Positions 17,340-27,539 of a DNA stretch of 36,580 bases are shown piece by piece. This stretch comes from Pseudomonadota bacterium (GTDB lineage Bacteria > Pseudomonadota > Alphaproteobacteria > Rhizobiales > Pleomorphomonadaceae). Under the pieces are notes generated by a model. It had not been told where the DNA came from and did no database searches. It worked only from the letters and a program-made list of their open reading frames with translations. Location: NCBI GenBank assembly GCA_018262575.1, contig JAGSYU010000029.1:1-36580 (forward strand). Direction: 5' to 3'. Positions within the stretch are counted from its first letter, which is position 1. Every line of letters begins with the position of its first letter. The translations under genes were made by a program, and so were the position numbers.

Positions 17340-18362
17340 ATGACCGAACCGATTACGATCAAGGACATCGCGAGCCTGTGCGGCGTCTCGATCGCCACGG
17401 TTTCTCGTGTGGTCAACAACAGCCCCAAGGGCGTCGGAGAGAAAACGATCGAGCGTATCCGCAAGGTCATCGAGGAAGTGGGGTATCGGCCAAACCGCCT
17501 GGCCCAGAGCATGATTACCAAGGTCACCCATACCATCGGCCTGGTCATTCCCGACGTTCGCAACCCGTTCTTTTCCGAGTTGGTCCGCGGTGTCGAGGAT
17601 GTCTGCAACGACAACGGCTACAGCTGCTTCCTCTGCAACACCGACGGCAAGCTCGACAAGGAAAACGAGTATATCGACATCCTTCGCGATCGTGTCGTCG
17701 ATGGGCTGCTGTTCACAACGCAGAACGACAAGGAATTCAACCCGGCGTTTCTCGATTTCTACAAGAATAACACCCCGCTCTGCTTCATCGAGCGTTATGT
17801 CGATGAACTGCCTGAAACGCCTGGAGTGTTCTTCGACAACGAAGGCGGCGCGTCTCTGCTCACCCAGTTCGTCCTCGACAAGGGGCACCGGCGCATTGCC
17901 TATATCTCCGGACCTCTCAGCACCATGAATGCGCGGATGCGCAAGTCCGGCTTCATGTCGACGATGCAGCGCAACGGCGTGGAGATTGACGCGGCGCTCA
18001 TCGTTGAAGGCAACTACAGGCTCGACAGCGGTTACGCGGCGGTCGATCGCCTGCTGGGACCCGGCAAGCCGACGTTCACCGCGCTCATCGCCGGCAACGA
18101 CTTGATGGCGCTCGGCGCCTATCAGGCTCTCGTCGAACGCGGCTACGAGGTGCCAAACGACATCTCCATCGCCGGGTTCGACAACATCACCTATCCGGCA
18201 GTGCTCCGTCCCCTGATCACCACCATAGAGATCCCCGGCTACAAGCTCGGGTCGTGCGGAACGCACATGCTGATCGCCCAGATGAAGGGACAGCCTCTCG
18301 CCGTCACGCGACAAGTCTTTGCCGCGGCGTTGCGCGACAAGGGAAGCGTCGTAAAAATATAA
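17340..18362 (+). CDS. LacI-family transcriptional regulator
   Basis: A 340-residue repressor. Residues 5-25 form the LacI helix-turn-helix (ITIKDIASLCGVSIATVSRVVNN), followed by the hinge helix PNRLAQSM. A periplasmic-binding-protein-like ligand domain follows (HTIGLVIPDVRNPFFSELVRGVE, ISIAGFDNI). AGGAGGG lies just before the ATG. The ABC permease starts 22 bp after its stop, so it is probably co-transcribed with the transporter it controls. The effector is unknown, presumably the imported sugar or its phosphate. Confidence 0.92.
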   Translation: MTEPITIKDIASLCGVSIATVSRVVNNSPKGVGEKTIERIRKVIEEVGYRPNRLAQSMITKVTHTIGLVIPDVRNPFFSELVRGVEDVCNDNGYSCFLCNTDGKLDKENEYIDILRDRVVDGLLFTTQNDKEFNPAFLDFYKNNTPLCFIERYVDELPETPGVFFDNEGGASLLTQFVLDKGHRRIAYISGPLSTMNARMRKSGFMSTMQRNGVEIDAALIVEGNYRLDSGYAAVDRLLGPGKPTFTALIAGNDLMALGAYQALVERGYEVPNDISIAGFDNITYPAVLRPLITTIEIPGYKLGSCGTHMLIAQMKGQPLAVTRQVFAAALRDKGSVVKI

Positions 18363-18384
18363 TCGTTAAGTGGGAGGTCACACC

Positions 18385-19379
18385 GTGACTGTCGAAACAG
18401 CAAGCAGCATGTCACGTCTCAAAGGCGTATTTTCTTCGAAGAAAGAGATCGGGATATTTTTCGCCTTCTTGGCTATATTTGTATTTTTCTCTTTAATGTC
18501 TCCATATTTCTTCAATCTGGAGAACCTTATCAACGTCCTGCGTCAGATCTCGCTGCTCGGCATCATCGCCATGGGCATGTGCCTCGTCATTGTCTGCGGC
18601 GAGATCGACCTTTCCGTCGGCTCCATCTATGGCGCCTCGGCGATCCTGACCGCGGTCATGATGATGAACGGCCTGCCCATCTGGCTCGCCTTCGTGCTGG
18701 GCCTGGCGGCCGGAACGTTGTTCGGCCTGATCAACGGCGTCTTGATCACCTACACCAAGATCCCCGCGCTGATCGTCACGCTCGGCATGATGAACGTCGT
18801 GCGCGGTGTCTCGTTGATCATCAGCAGTGGTCGCGTCGTCAACATCTCGCCGCGCACCGTCGACGACCCTACCCTGCCGATGTTCCTGTTCCTGGGCCAG
18901 GGCAAGGTTGCCGGTATCCCCGTGATGTGCCTGTTCTTCATCGCAACGGCGATTGGCGCCTACTTCCTCTACAGCAAGACACTGCTCGGCTTCCGCATGA
19001 AGGCGGTCGGCGGCAGCGCCAGGGCAGCCCGTGCCAGCGGCATCAACTCCAATATCGTCAAGACGGCCGCCTTCGCCATCGTCGGCTTCCTGTCGGCGCT
19101 GGCCGGCCTGCTCAACATCGCCTTTCTCGGCAGCGTGCAGGGCACCACCGGCCAGGGCATGGAACTCAATGCCATCGCTGCCGTGATCATCGGCGGCACG
19201 TCGCTGGCCGGCGGTCAGGGAACGATGATCGGCACGGTGATCGGCGTCCTGATCATGGGCGTACTCAACAACGGCATCATCCTGCTCGGCATTTCTCCCT
19301 TCTGGCAGATGACGATCGTCGGAGCCGTGATCATCCTCGCCGTGGCGCTCGACATCTGGACCCGAAAGAGCGGCCGGTC

Positions 19380-19383
<4 letters not shown>
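18385..19383 (+). CDS. Ribose-type ABC transporter permease (RbsC family)
   Basis: A 332-residue membrane protein with the family motifs GEIDLSVGSIYGASAILTA, GFRMKAVGGSARAARASGI and NAIAAVIIGGTSLAGGQGT. I chose a GTG start at 18385 because GGGAGG is 7 nt upstream; an earlier in-frame GTG at 18370 would lie before that site. The end overlaps the ATPase start by 4 bp. It makes the channel of a CUT2-type sugar importer. Confidence 0.92.
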
Positions 19384-20876
<1,493 letters not shown>

Positions 20877-20959
20877 ATAAAAGGAGGGAATCAAGAAGCT
20901 TATACAGCCCCAATCAATAACACGAATTGTCTTCAGAACGTTTTTGGGAGGTTAGCCTA

Positions 20960-21922
20960 ATGAGGAACAAGTCTTTCCGCGCCGGTATCGGCTCGGTTCT
21001 TTTCGCCGCTGCGATGGGTTCCGCCGCTTTCGCCGGCCCCGCTGCCAAGGACATCGACATCACCGTCATCTACCATGACACCGGTCTCGAGTTTGCCCAG
21101 GTCATCAAGGCGGGAGCTCTCGCCGCCGGCAAAGAACTCGGCATCAACGTCGAGTTCGTCGGTCCGATCGGCATCAAGGTCGATGAAGAAGTGGCCTTCA
21201 TCGAGAATGCCATCACCAAGAAGGTCGAAGGCCTGGCAATTTCGAACGTCAATGGCGAAGCCCTGAACCCGGTCATCGACAAGGCCATGGCTGCCGCGAT
21301 CCCGGTTGTAACCTTCAACAGCGAGGCGCCCGGATCCAAGCGCATCGCCTTCTTCGGTCAGGACCTCGTCTCCTCCGGCAAGGCGGCAGCCGAGTCCCTG
21401 GTCAAGGCCATGGGGGCTGAAGGCCCGGTCCTGATCATCACCGGCGAGGCTGCAGCCTCCTGGTCGCAGGATCGCGAGAACGGCGCTCGCGCGGCGCTCG
21501 GCGCGTATCCGGGCATCAAGGTCGTCAACACGATCAGCACCGGCTGGGAAGAGCAGGCCCAGTATGCGGCCATCGAGAACGCCATCCGCGCCAACCCGGA
21601 TCTCAAGGGCATCATCTCGCTCGACGCCGCCACGACGCCGGCCACCGGTCGCGCCCTGCTCCGGATCGAACGCGCCACCAAGATCCACCACGTCGGCTTC
21701 GACCTCATTCCCGAGACGCTCGACAACGTCAAGGCGGGTGTGACCGACGCCGCCCTCAGCCAGAACCCCTACATGCAGGGCTATCTGCCGGTGAAGGCGC
21801 TGTTCGACTTCATCACGACCGGCAAGGCGATCGAGAGCGTCGATACCGGCATTCTCCAGGTCGATGACAAGAACATCGACGAATACCTCGAGAAGCTGAA
21901 GAAGGGCGAGCCGATCGGCTGA
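20960..21922 (+). CDS. Periplasmic sugar-binding protein of the ABC importer
   Basis: A 320-residue protein with a Sec signal peptide (MRNKSFRAGIG, then a hydrophobic run; cleavage after AFA25). The peripla_BP_4-like fold follows: HDTGLEFAQVIKAGALAAGKELG, EGLAISNVNGEALNPVIDKA and VTFNSEAPGSKRIAFFGQD. GGGAGGTTAG precedes the ATG. Placement after the ATPase completes a CUT2-type importer. The ligand is unknown; the downstream kinase and pyranase point to a pentose or pentose derivative. Confidence 0.9.
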   Translation: MRNKSFRAGIGSVLFAAAMGSAAFAGPAAKDIDITVIYHDTGLEFAQVIKAGALAAGKELGINVEFVGPIGIKVDEEVAFIENAITKKVEGLAISNVNGEALNPVIDKAMAAAIPVVTFNSEAPGSKRIAFFGQDLVSSGKAAAESLVKAMGAEGPVLIITGEAAASWSQDRENGARAALGAYPGIKVVNTISTGWEEQAQYAAIENAIRANPDLKGIISLDAATTPATGRALLRIERATKIHHVGFDLIPETLDNVKAGVTDAALSQNPYMQGYLPVKALFDFITTGKAIESVDTGILQVDDKNIDEYLEKLKKGEPIG

Positions 21923-21936
21923 TCGGAATCGCCTCG

Positions 21937-21968
21937 GAGCCGTCCGGCAAGCCAGAGTCGGACGGCTC
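21937..21968 (+). terminator. Hairpin after the binding-protein gene
   Basis: GAGCCGTCCG and CGGACGGCTC form a perfect 10-bp stem with a 12-nt loop, 14 bp after the stop codon. The run that follows is C-rich, not T-rich, so it may be an mRNA-stabilising or partial terminator element, which would leave the binding protein in excess over the enzymes downstream. Confidence 0.5.
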
Positions 21969-22063
21969 TCCCCCACGCCAAGAACCTCTTCGTAGAGTCT
22001 ACCAGCCCCCAAGTCCGGTCCATCCGCTCCGGGGGAACGACCATCCAGTTTAGGATCAAGGAC

Positions 22064-23008
22064 ATGGACGGCGGAAAAGCCCGTATCACCGTCATCGGCA
22101 GCTATGCGGTCGGCATGACGATTTCCTGTGCCCGCTTCCCCACCGAGGGTGAAACGGTGCCGGGCCGGAACTTCAACATGTTGCACGGCGGCAAAGGCTC
22201 GAACCAGGCCATTGCCGCAGCGCGTCTCGGCGGCGCAGCCACCTTCGGTACGGCCGTTGGCACCGACACCTTCGGCGACCAGGCCATAGCCATGCTGAAG
22301 GGCGAAGGCATCGGCATTGATTTTGTCGTGCGCAAGCCCGGCCATTCGACCGGCGTCGGCCTTGTCATGGTCTCCGACAAGGGCAGCAACGAGATCGTCA
22401 TCGATCTCGGCGCCAACGACGCACTGTCGGTCGCCGACATCGACGCCATGAAAGATACCATCGCCGCCAGCGATCTGTTGTTGGTGCAGCTCGAATGCAA
22501 CCTCGACGCCGTGGTGCGTGCCGTCGACCTCGCCGCCGCCAGCAACGTGCCGGTCATTCTCAACCCGGCGCCGTTCCGCAAGCTGCCGGCCGCCACCCTT
22601 GCCAAGGCCACTTACCTCACGCCCAACGAGACCGAGGCAACCGCCCTTCTCGACCTGCCGCAGGATACCATCCTCGATGGCGCCGTGTTGGCGACCCGTC
22701 TGTTCGAGCGCTACGGGACGACCATCGTCGTCACCCTCGGCGAGAAGGGCGCCCACGTTCGCTCGGCCAGCCTCGACCGCGCCGTGCCAACCTACCCGGC
22801 CAAGTGCATCGATTCCACTGGTTCGGGCGACACCTTCAGCGGTGCTCTCGCCGTCGCGCTCGGCGAAGGCAAAGACCTCGTCGCCGCCGTTTCCTTCGCC
22901 AACATGGCCGCCAGCATGTCGGTCGAAGTCGAGGGAGTCGTCGAAGGCATTCCCCATCGTGCCGAGGTCGACAGGCGACTCGCCCAGGTTTCAAGGAGCA
23001 TCAAATGA
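22064..23008 (+). CDS. Ribokinase-family (PfkB) sugar kinase with altered sugar pocket
   Basis: A 314-residue PfkB-fold kinase. It has signature 1 (GGKGSNQAIAAARLGG, from residue 42), the NPAP and TPNETEA motifs, and the anion-hole and catalytic segment STGSGDTF with base D256. It would phosphorylate the imported sugar using ATP. Aligned with E. coli ribokinase, the sugar-contact segment GSINAD reads GSYAVG, so Asn14 and Asp16 are replaced by Ala and Gly, while the QLE glutamate is kept (QLECN). This suggests a substrate other than plain ribose. The stop overlaps the pyranase start (ATGA). Confidence 0.85.
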   Translation: MDGGKARITVIGSYAVGMTISCARFPTEGETVPGRNFNMLHGGKGSNQAIAAARLGGAATFGTAVGTDTFGDQAIAMLKGEGIGIDFVVRKPGHSTGVGLVMVSDKGSNEIVIDLGANDALSVADIDAMKDTIAASDLLLVQLECNLDAVVRAVDLAAASNVPVILNPAPFRKLPAATLAKATYLTPNETEATALLDLPQDTILDGAVLATRLFERYGTTIVVTLGEKGAHVRSASLDRAVPTYPAKCIDSTGSGDTFSGALAVALGEGKDLVAAVSFANMAASMSVEVEGVVEGIPHRAEVDRRLAQVSRSIK

Positions 23009-23478
23009 AGAAGAGCAGAATCCTCAACAGCTATCTCAACGCGGCGATCGCCGACCTTGGGCACGGCGACCTGATCGTCATCTCCGATGCCGGATTTCCG
23101 ATCAACGACACCGCCAAGCGTGTCGACCTGGCGCTCGAACAAGATGTGCCCGGCATCGTCGAGATCCTCGATCTGATCATGAGCGATTTCATCTACGAGG
23201 CCTGCTACGTCGCCGAGGAGCAGAAGAATTTCAATCCGCAGCTGTTTGCCCAGGTGAGTGCGCTGTCGACCCGTTGCCCGGTCACCACCGTCCCCCACGA
23301 GAAGCTGATCGGAGAGATGCGGCAGAAGCTGAAATACGTGATCCGCACCGGCGCCTTCCAGCCCTGGGGGAACGTCATCCTGCAGTCCGGCATCGACGCT
23401 CCCGTCTGGTTCGAGAAGCCCGGCGCTCTCGTCCCCGGCTACTACGAGGACCGCGTCAACTACAAGGAATCCCAGTAA
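23005..23478 (+). CDS. rbsD: RbsD/FucU-family sugar pyranase (mutarotase)
   Basis: A 157-residue protein of the RbsD/FucU family. The catalytic-type His20 is in ADLGHGDLIVISDAG, and the C-terminal RTGAFQPWGNVILQSGI matches the ring-opening pocket of RbsD. RbsD interconverts pyranose and furanose forms, giving kinases the furanose they need. It is somewhat longer than E. coli RbsD (139 residues). It is coupled to the kinase by a 4-bp overlap, and the next gene begins right after its stop. The FucU alternative is not excluded. Confidence 0.85.
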   Translation: MKKSRILNSYLNAAIADLGHGDLIVISDAGFPINDTAKRVDLALEQDVPGIVEILDLIMSDFIYEACYVAEEQKNFNPQLFAQVSALSTRCPVTTVPHEKLIGEMRQKLKYVIRTGAFQPWGNVILQSGIDAPVWFEKPGALVPGYYEDRVNYKESQ

Positions 23479-24636
23479 ATGTCTTCGAGACATCGCGTCG
23501 AAACAGCCCTCGCCCACCGGCAGCCGGACCGCACTCCTGTCGACTTCCTGGCAGTGCCGGAGATCTGGCGCCAGCTGGTCGACCATTTCGGCATCGAGGC
23601 GGCGAAACCCGGTGACGACCAGTATTTCGATCCGATCTGGGAGGCGGTGCTCGACAAGCTTGACGTCGACTGCCGCGTCATCTCCTTCGACCAGTTCTGC
23701 TCACCGCCGGCCCGCGCCTTCGGGCCCAAGGGGCGTCCGGAGATGTGGAACGTCCAGAGCCGGTCGACACCGGCTCGCATGTGGCGCTGGAAGACCGACG
23801 GCTTTGCCACCGACATCTTCGGCCGCGGTTTCCGCGAGGTGGCCAACACATCCGGCGTCTACGAGGAGAACATCGCCACGCTCGCCGGCGCAAGCACGCT
23901 CGCCGAGGTGCAGGCGCACACCTGGCCCGACCCAGACTGGTGGGATTTCAGTGCCGCCAAGTCAGTGGTCGATGCCCTGAATCGCGACGGCGCCAAGCAC
24001 ATCCGCTTCCGCATGGGCACGGTGTTCGAACTGGCCTGGCAGATGCGCGGCATGGAGAAGTTCCTGATGGAACTCGCCGGTGAGCCGGAGATTCCCGTCT
24101 ACATGATGGAGCGCATCACCGACATCACCATCGAAGTCACCAAGCGGGCTCTCGACGCCGTCGGCGACGCCGTTGGCATGGTCTACTTTTACGATGATCT
24201 CGCCGCCAACGTCAGCCTGCTGATGTCGAAGAAGATGTGGCGTACCCACATCCGGCCGATGCACGCCAAGTTGGTCGAGGTGGCCAAAAGCTACGGCAAG
24301 AAGGTCATGTATCACACCGACGGCGCCATCCGGCCGTTGATCCCCGATCTGATCGACATGGGCGTCGATGTGCTCAACCCGATCCAGCCGGGCGTCACCG
24401 GCATGGAGGCCGACGGGCTCAAGCGTGATTTCGGCGATCGGCTAGCCTTCCACGGCGGCGTCGACATCGTCGGCCTCCTGCCCAAGGGCAGCCCCGACGA
24501 CGTCCGAGCCGCCGTCAAGGAACTCACGCGCGTCCTGGGAGCCAGCGGCGGCTACGTGCTGGCCAGTTCGCACCACATCCAATCCGACACTCCGCTCGCC
24601 AACGTTCTGGCGCTCTACGAGACCGCGCTGCGTTGA
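23479..24636 (+). CDS. Uroporphyrinogen-decarboxylase-family protein, candidate substrate:corrinoid methyltransferase
   Basis: A 385-residue TIM-barrel protein of the UroD family. The typical late-barrel segment GAIRPLIPDLIDMGVDVLNPIQP is followed by AFHGGVDIVGLLP. In MtaA/MtbA-type methyltransferases this region carries HxC...C zinc ligands; here the motif is H279-T-D281 (YHTDG), with SSHH (363-366) later and no matching Cys. Next to a corrinoid protein and an activator, it is best read as a methyltransferase component rather than a heme enzyme. I infer it may take a methyl group from the (phospho)sugar. The start directly follows the pyranase stop. Confidence 0.75.
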   Translation: MSSRHRVETALAHRQPDRTPVDFLAVPEIWRQLVDHFGIEAAKPGDDQYFDPIWEAVLDKLDVDCRVISFDQFCSPPARAFGPKGRPEMWNVQSRSTPARMWRWKTDGFATDIFGRGFREVANTSGVYEENIATLAGASTLAEVQAHTWPDPDWWDFSAAKSVVDALNRDGAKHIRFRMGTVFELAWQMRGMEKFLMELAGEPEIPVYMMERITDITIEVTKRALDAVGDAVGMVYFYDDLAANVSLLMSKKMWRTHIRPMHAKLVEVAKSYGKKVMYHTDGAIRPLIPDLIDMGVDVLNPIQPGVTGMEADGLKRDFGDRLAFHGGVDIVGLLPKGSPDDVRAAVKELTRVLGASGGYVLASSHHIQSDTPLANVLALYETALR

Positions 24637-24698
24637 GGTCGCGGCCGGCCCGGATTCGCCTCCGGACCGGCCGTCCCCTACCGGAAAGACCTGCCATC

Positions 24699-25757
24699 AT
24701 GAATCGTAGCTTCTACATAGACTTGGCCAACCACGGCCTGAAAATGCCGATGGGGACCGACATCGTCCTCAACGAACATTCCGACCCCGAGGCGATCCGC
24801 ATCGACGGCCAGCGGCTTGGCGAGGTCATGATCGAGGCGGCCAGGCGCTATCGCACGCCGCTCGCTTTGCCGCAGATGAACCTGGCGCTCGAGAAGGAAG
24901 CCCTGCTGGTCCTGATGGGGCTCGACGGCGGTAGCGGCGAGTTCCATTTCTCGACTCCGCCGACCAACGACCAGCTTGCCCGCTTCGAGGCCGGCCTCAA
25001 GGGGCGCCTGACGCCGGGCTGCGAAGCCAACATCGAGGCGATCGCCCATGTGGCGCAGACCACCGACCTCGTGCCACTCGGCATGTGCATCGGCCCGTTC
25101 TCGCTGATGACCAAGCTGCTCGCCGACCCGATCATGCCCGTCACGCTGGCCGGCATGGGCAACAGCGCCGCCGACAACGCGGAAGTGGCCCTGATGGAGG
25201 CGGCTCTCGAACTGTCGACCCGCCTGGTTCTTGAGATCATCGGCCGCCAGATCAAAGCCGGCGCCAAGATGATCGTCATCGCCGAGCCGGCGGCCAACAA
25301 GGTGTTCTTCTCGCCCAAGCTGATCCGGCGCGGCTCCGACATCTTCGAACGCTTCGCCATGGCACCGAACCGCAAGATCGTCGAGTTGCTGCGGGAAAAC
25401 GGCGTCGAGCTGTTCTTCCACTGCTGCGGCGAACTGATCGACGAGATGGTGGTGGCCTTCGCCTCTCTCGACCCGGCGGTGCTGAGCCTCGGCAGTTCGC
25501 GCATCCTTTGGCAGGACGCGGCACTCGTGCCCAGGACGACCGTCCTCTACGGCAACCTGCCGAGCAAGAAGTTCTACTCACCGACGCTGTTCACGTGCAG
25601 CCAGGTATCTGACACCTCGCGCGAGCTGATCACCCGCATGCGCGAGATCGGCCACCCGTTCATCCTGGGCACCGAATGCGACGTGCTGCACGTGCCGGGC
25701 TGCGAATGCACCATCAAGACCAAGCTCGAAGCCATCATGGAGGCGGTGGCGGTCTGA
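24699..25757 (+). CDS. UroD-family methyltransferase with zinc-type HxC...C motif
   Basis: A 352-residue UroD-family protein, distant from its neighbour. It keeps a zinc-type set: H241-C-C243 (FFHCCGELID) and C327 (LGTECDVLH), as in MtaA/MtbA-like methylcobamide:thiol methyltransferases. Such zinc sites activate a thiol, so this protein may pass the corrinoid methyl to a thiol acceptor; the acceptor is unknown. The start is MNRSFYIDLAN (ATG 24699); the frame is open back to 24633 but lacks a better site. Followed after 37 bp by the corrinoid protein. Confidence 0.75.
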   Translation: MNRSFYIDLANHGLKMPMGTDIVLNEHSDPEAIRIDGQRLGEVMIEAARRYRTPLALPQMNLALEKEALLVLMGLDGGSGEFHFSTPPTNDQLARFEAGLKGRLTPGCEANIEAIAHVAQTTDLVPLGMCIGPFSLMTKLLADPIMPVTLAGMGNSAADNAEVALMEAALELSTRLVLEIIGRQIKAGAKMIVIAEPAANKVFFSPKLIRRGSDIFERFAMAPNRKIVELLRENGVELFFHCCGELIDEMVVAFASLDPAVLSLGSSRILWQDAALVPRTTVLYGNLPSKKFYSPTLFTCSQVSDTSRELITRMREIGHPFILGTECDVLHVPGCECTIKTKLEAIMEAVAV

Positions 25758-25794
25758 CGGCGGCCGTTCCGATCACACAGAAAGAGAACTGTTC

Positions 25795-26442
25795 ATGCAA
25801 GACTGGTCCAAACTCTACGATGCGATCGTCGACGGTGACGACAAGACCTCCGCCAGACTGACCAGGGAAGCGATCGAGGCCGGCGAGGACCCATCGATCC
25901 TGATCTCCGCCACCATGGTGCCGGCCATGGCCGAAGTGGGCCGGCTGTTCGAGATCGAGGAGTATTTCGTGCCCGAGCTGCTGCTCGCCGGTCGCGCCAT
26001 GAAGGCGGGACTCGAGCTGTTGCGGCCAATCCTCGCCGCGTCAGGCGTCGAGCCCACCGGGCGGATCGTCATCGGTACCGTCAAGGGCGATCTCCACGAC
26101 ATCGGCAAGAACCTCGTGGTGTCGATGATGGAAGGCGCCGGCTTCGAGGTGATCGACCTCGGCATCGACGTGCCGCCCGAGACCTTCATCGAGGCGGTGC
26201 GTGACAAGAAGCCGCAGATCGTCGGCATGTCGGCGCTGCTCACCGTCACCATGCCGGCCATCAAGACCACCATCGAGGCGATGGTGGCGGCCGGCGTCCG
26301 TGATAGCATCAAGATCATGATCGGCGGCGCGCCGGTGACGGAGGAATATGCCCGCGAAGTCGGCGCCGATGCCTATGGCGAGAACGCATCCGTCGCGGCG
26401 ACCATCGCCAAGCGGCTGTGCGCCGAAGCCAAGGCAGCCTGA
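25795..26442 (+). CDS. Methyltransferase cognate corrinoid protein (B12-binding)
   Basis: A 215-residue protein with the two-domain layout of MtaC/MtbC/MtmC-type corrinoid proteins. There is a helical cap (residues 1-85, with MVPAMAEVGRLFEIEEYFVPELLLAGRAM) and a B12-binding Rossmann domain. The axial-ligand motif DxHxxG is D99-L-H101-D-I-G104 (VKGDLHDIGKNLV), with SALLTVTMP and IMIGGAPVTEEYA beyond. It shuttles a methyl group between the two methyltransferases. A strong hairpin follows the gene. Identification of the family is very secure. Confidence 0.93.
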   Translation: MQDWSKLYDAIVDGDDKTSARLTREAIEAGEDPSILISATMVPAMAEVGRLFEIEEYFVPELLLAGRAMKAGLELLRPILAASGVEPTGRIVIGTVKGDLHDIGKNLVVSMMEGAGFEVIDLGIDVPPETFIEAVRDKKPQIVGMSALLTVTMPAIKTTIEAMVAAGVRDSIKIMIGGAPVTEEYAREVGADAYGENASVAATIAKRLCAEAKAA

Positions 26443-26456
26443 GTCTCGCCGCCATC

Positions 26457-26485
26457 AGGGGTGGCCTTCTCCCGAGGCCACCCCT
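26457..26485 (+). terminator. Hairpin after the corrinoid-protein gene
   Basis: AGGGGTGGCCT and AGGCCACCCCT form a perfect 11-bp stem with a 7-nt loop, 14 bp after the stop. No T-run follows. It probably separates or attenuates transcription into the AraC-type regulator gene. Confidence 0.55.
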
Positions 26486-26517
26486 GCCCGCCAGTCTCTC
26501 GGCCGTGAGGAGGACGG

Positions 26518-27411
26518 ATGAGCAACACCCCGACTTCGGTCGATGCCGCTCCGACGCGCAGCCCAGCCTTGCGGCCTATCCGGGTCTTCGAATCGCACTA
26601 TAGCGGCCTCGATAGCTGGTCGAGCCCGTTCAACTATCGCCTGCTCCGGGCCGGCCACATCGCCACCAGCGTCGACTACCGCATTGAGCGCGCGCGGGCG
26701 CCCGGCCACGAATTCATCTTTTGTCTCGATGGCGTCGGCTACGTCCGGGTCGGCGGCGCGGTCCACCGCGTCGAACCGGGTCGGCTCGCCTGGATCCCGG
26801 TGCAGCGGCCGCACGCCCATTTCGCCGATCCGATCACCCCCTGGGAGATCTTGTGGCTGCGCATGGACGGCGCCAACCTCAACCGCCTCGAGACGGTGCT
26901 CGCCGTCGATGCCGACCCGATCTTCGCCTTTGCCGACCCCGCCGCCATCCAGGACCTGATGCGGGACGCTCTGCGCCAAATCAGCGCCCACTCGATGCTG
27001 GCCGCCGCCGCGACCGAGCGGATCGCCGCCACGCTGGTCGAGAAGCTGACGGAGAGCCGCAGTTCCCACCTGCTCGATCCGGTTGAGGCCAGCCATCGCG
27101 GCCTCGCGCGTCTGATACGCGAAGTGCGCTCGCACTACACCGAAACCTGGACGGTCGATCGCTTCGCCGAGACCTGCCGGGTCAGCAAGTCTCATCTTTT
27201 CCGGTTGTTCAAGTACGGGTTCGGCCAGACGCCGAACAACTGGCTGCGCGGTTACCGTCTTTCGCAGGCCAAGCGCCTTCTGGTTGAAACCGACGAGACG
27301 ATCGGGGCCGTCGCCCTCGCCGTCGGCTACGAGGACCCGCTGCATTTCTCGCGTGACTTTCGGAAGAACGTCGGCGTTTCACCGCGCCAATTCCGCGACC
27401 TCGAACGCTGA
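26518..27411 (+). CDS. AraC-family transcriptional regulator
   Basis: A 297-residue protein. The N-terminal cupin-like sensing domain includes APGHEFIFCLDGVGYVRVGG and PGRLAWIPVQRPHAHFAD. The C-terminal double helix-turn-helix is clear: TVDRFAETCRVSKSHLFRLFKYGFGQTPNNWLRGYRLSQAKRLL, then AVGYEDPLHFSRDFRKNVGVSPRQFR. GAGGAGGACGG precedes the ATG. It may activate the following deoC-activator-DUF1638 genes, giving the locus a second control layer beside the LacI repressor. The ligand is unknown. Confidence 0.9.
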   Translation: MSNTPTSVDAAPTRSPALRPIRVFESHYSGLDSWSSPFNYRLLRAGHIATSVDYRIERARAPGHEFIFCLDGVGYVRVGGAVHRVEPGRLAWIPVQRPHAHFADPITPWEILWLRMDGANLNRLETVLAVDADPIFAFADPAAIQDLMRDALRQISAHSMLAAAATERIAATLVEKLTESRSSHLLDPVEASHRGLARLIREVRSHYTETWTVDRFAETCRVSKSHLFRLFKYGFGQTPNNWLRGYRLSQAKRLLVETDETIGAVALAVGYEDPLHFSRDFRKNVGVSPRQFRDLER

Positions 27412-27539
27412 ACGACGGTCGGCTCAGTCCCCCGAACCGAATGAGAATCCTGTCCATGTTTTTGAGAGAGCGCACCATCCACCCCAGCGGAAAACGCCAC
27501 TAAACTCCTCGGCGAAGGACAAAACAGGAGGTCAGTTCC

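Noticed and set aside
18579-19379. Upstream extension of the ribose-type ATPase frame
   Set aside because: It lies within the permease gene in another frame; the ATPase proper starts at 19380 with the usual N-terminus.
20957-22957. Very long minus-strand open frame (over 600 codons) opposite the binding protein and kinase genes
   Set aside because: It is the antisense of two well-supported genes, has a composition typical of GC-rich shadow frames, and shows no known motif or ribosome-binding site.
24699-25757. Heme-pathway uroporphyrinogen decarboxylase (hemE)
   Set aside because: The protein has zinc-type Cys ligands and lies next to a corrinoid protein and activator, with no heme genes around.
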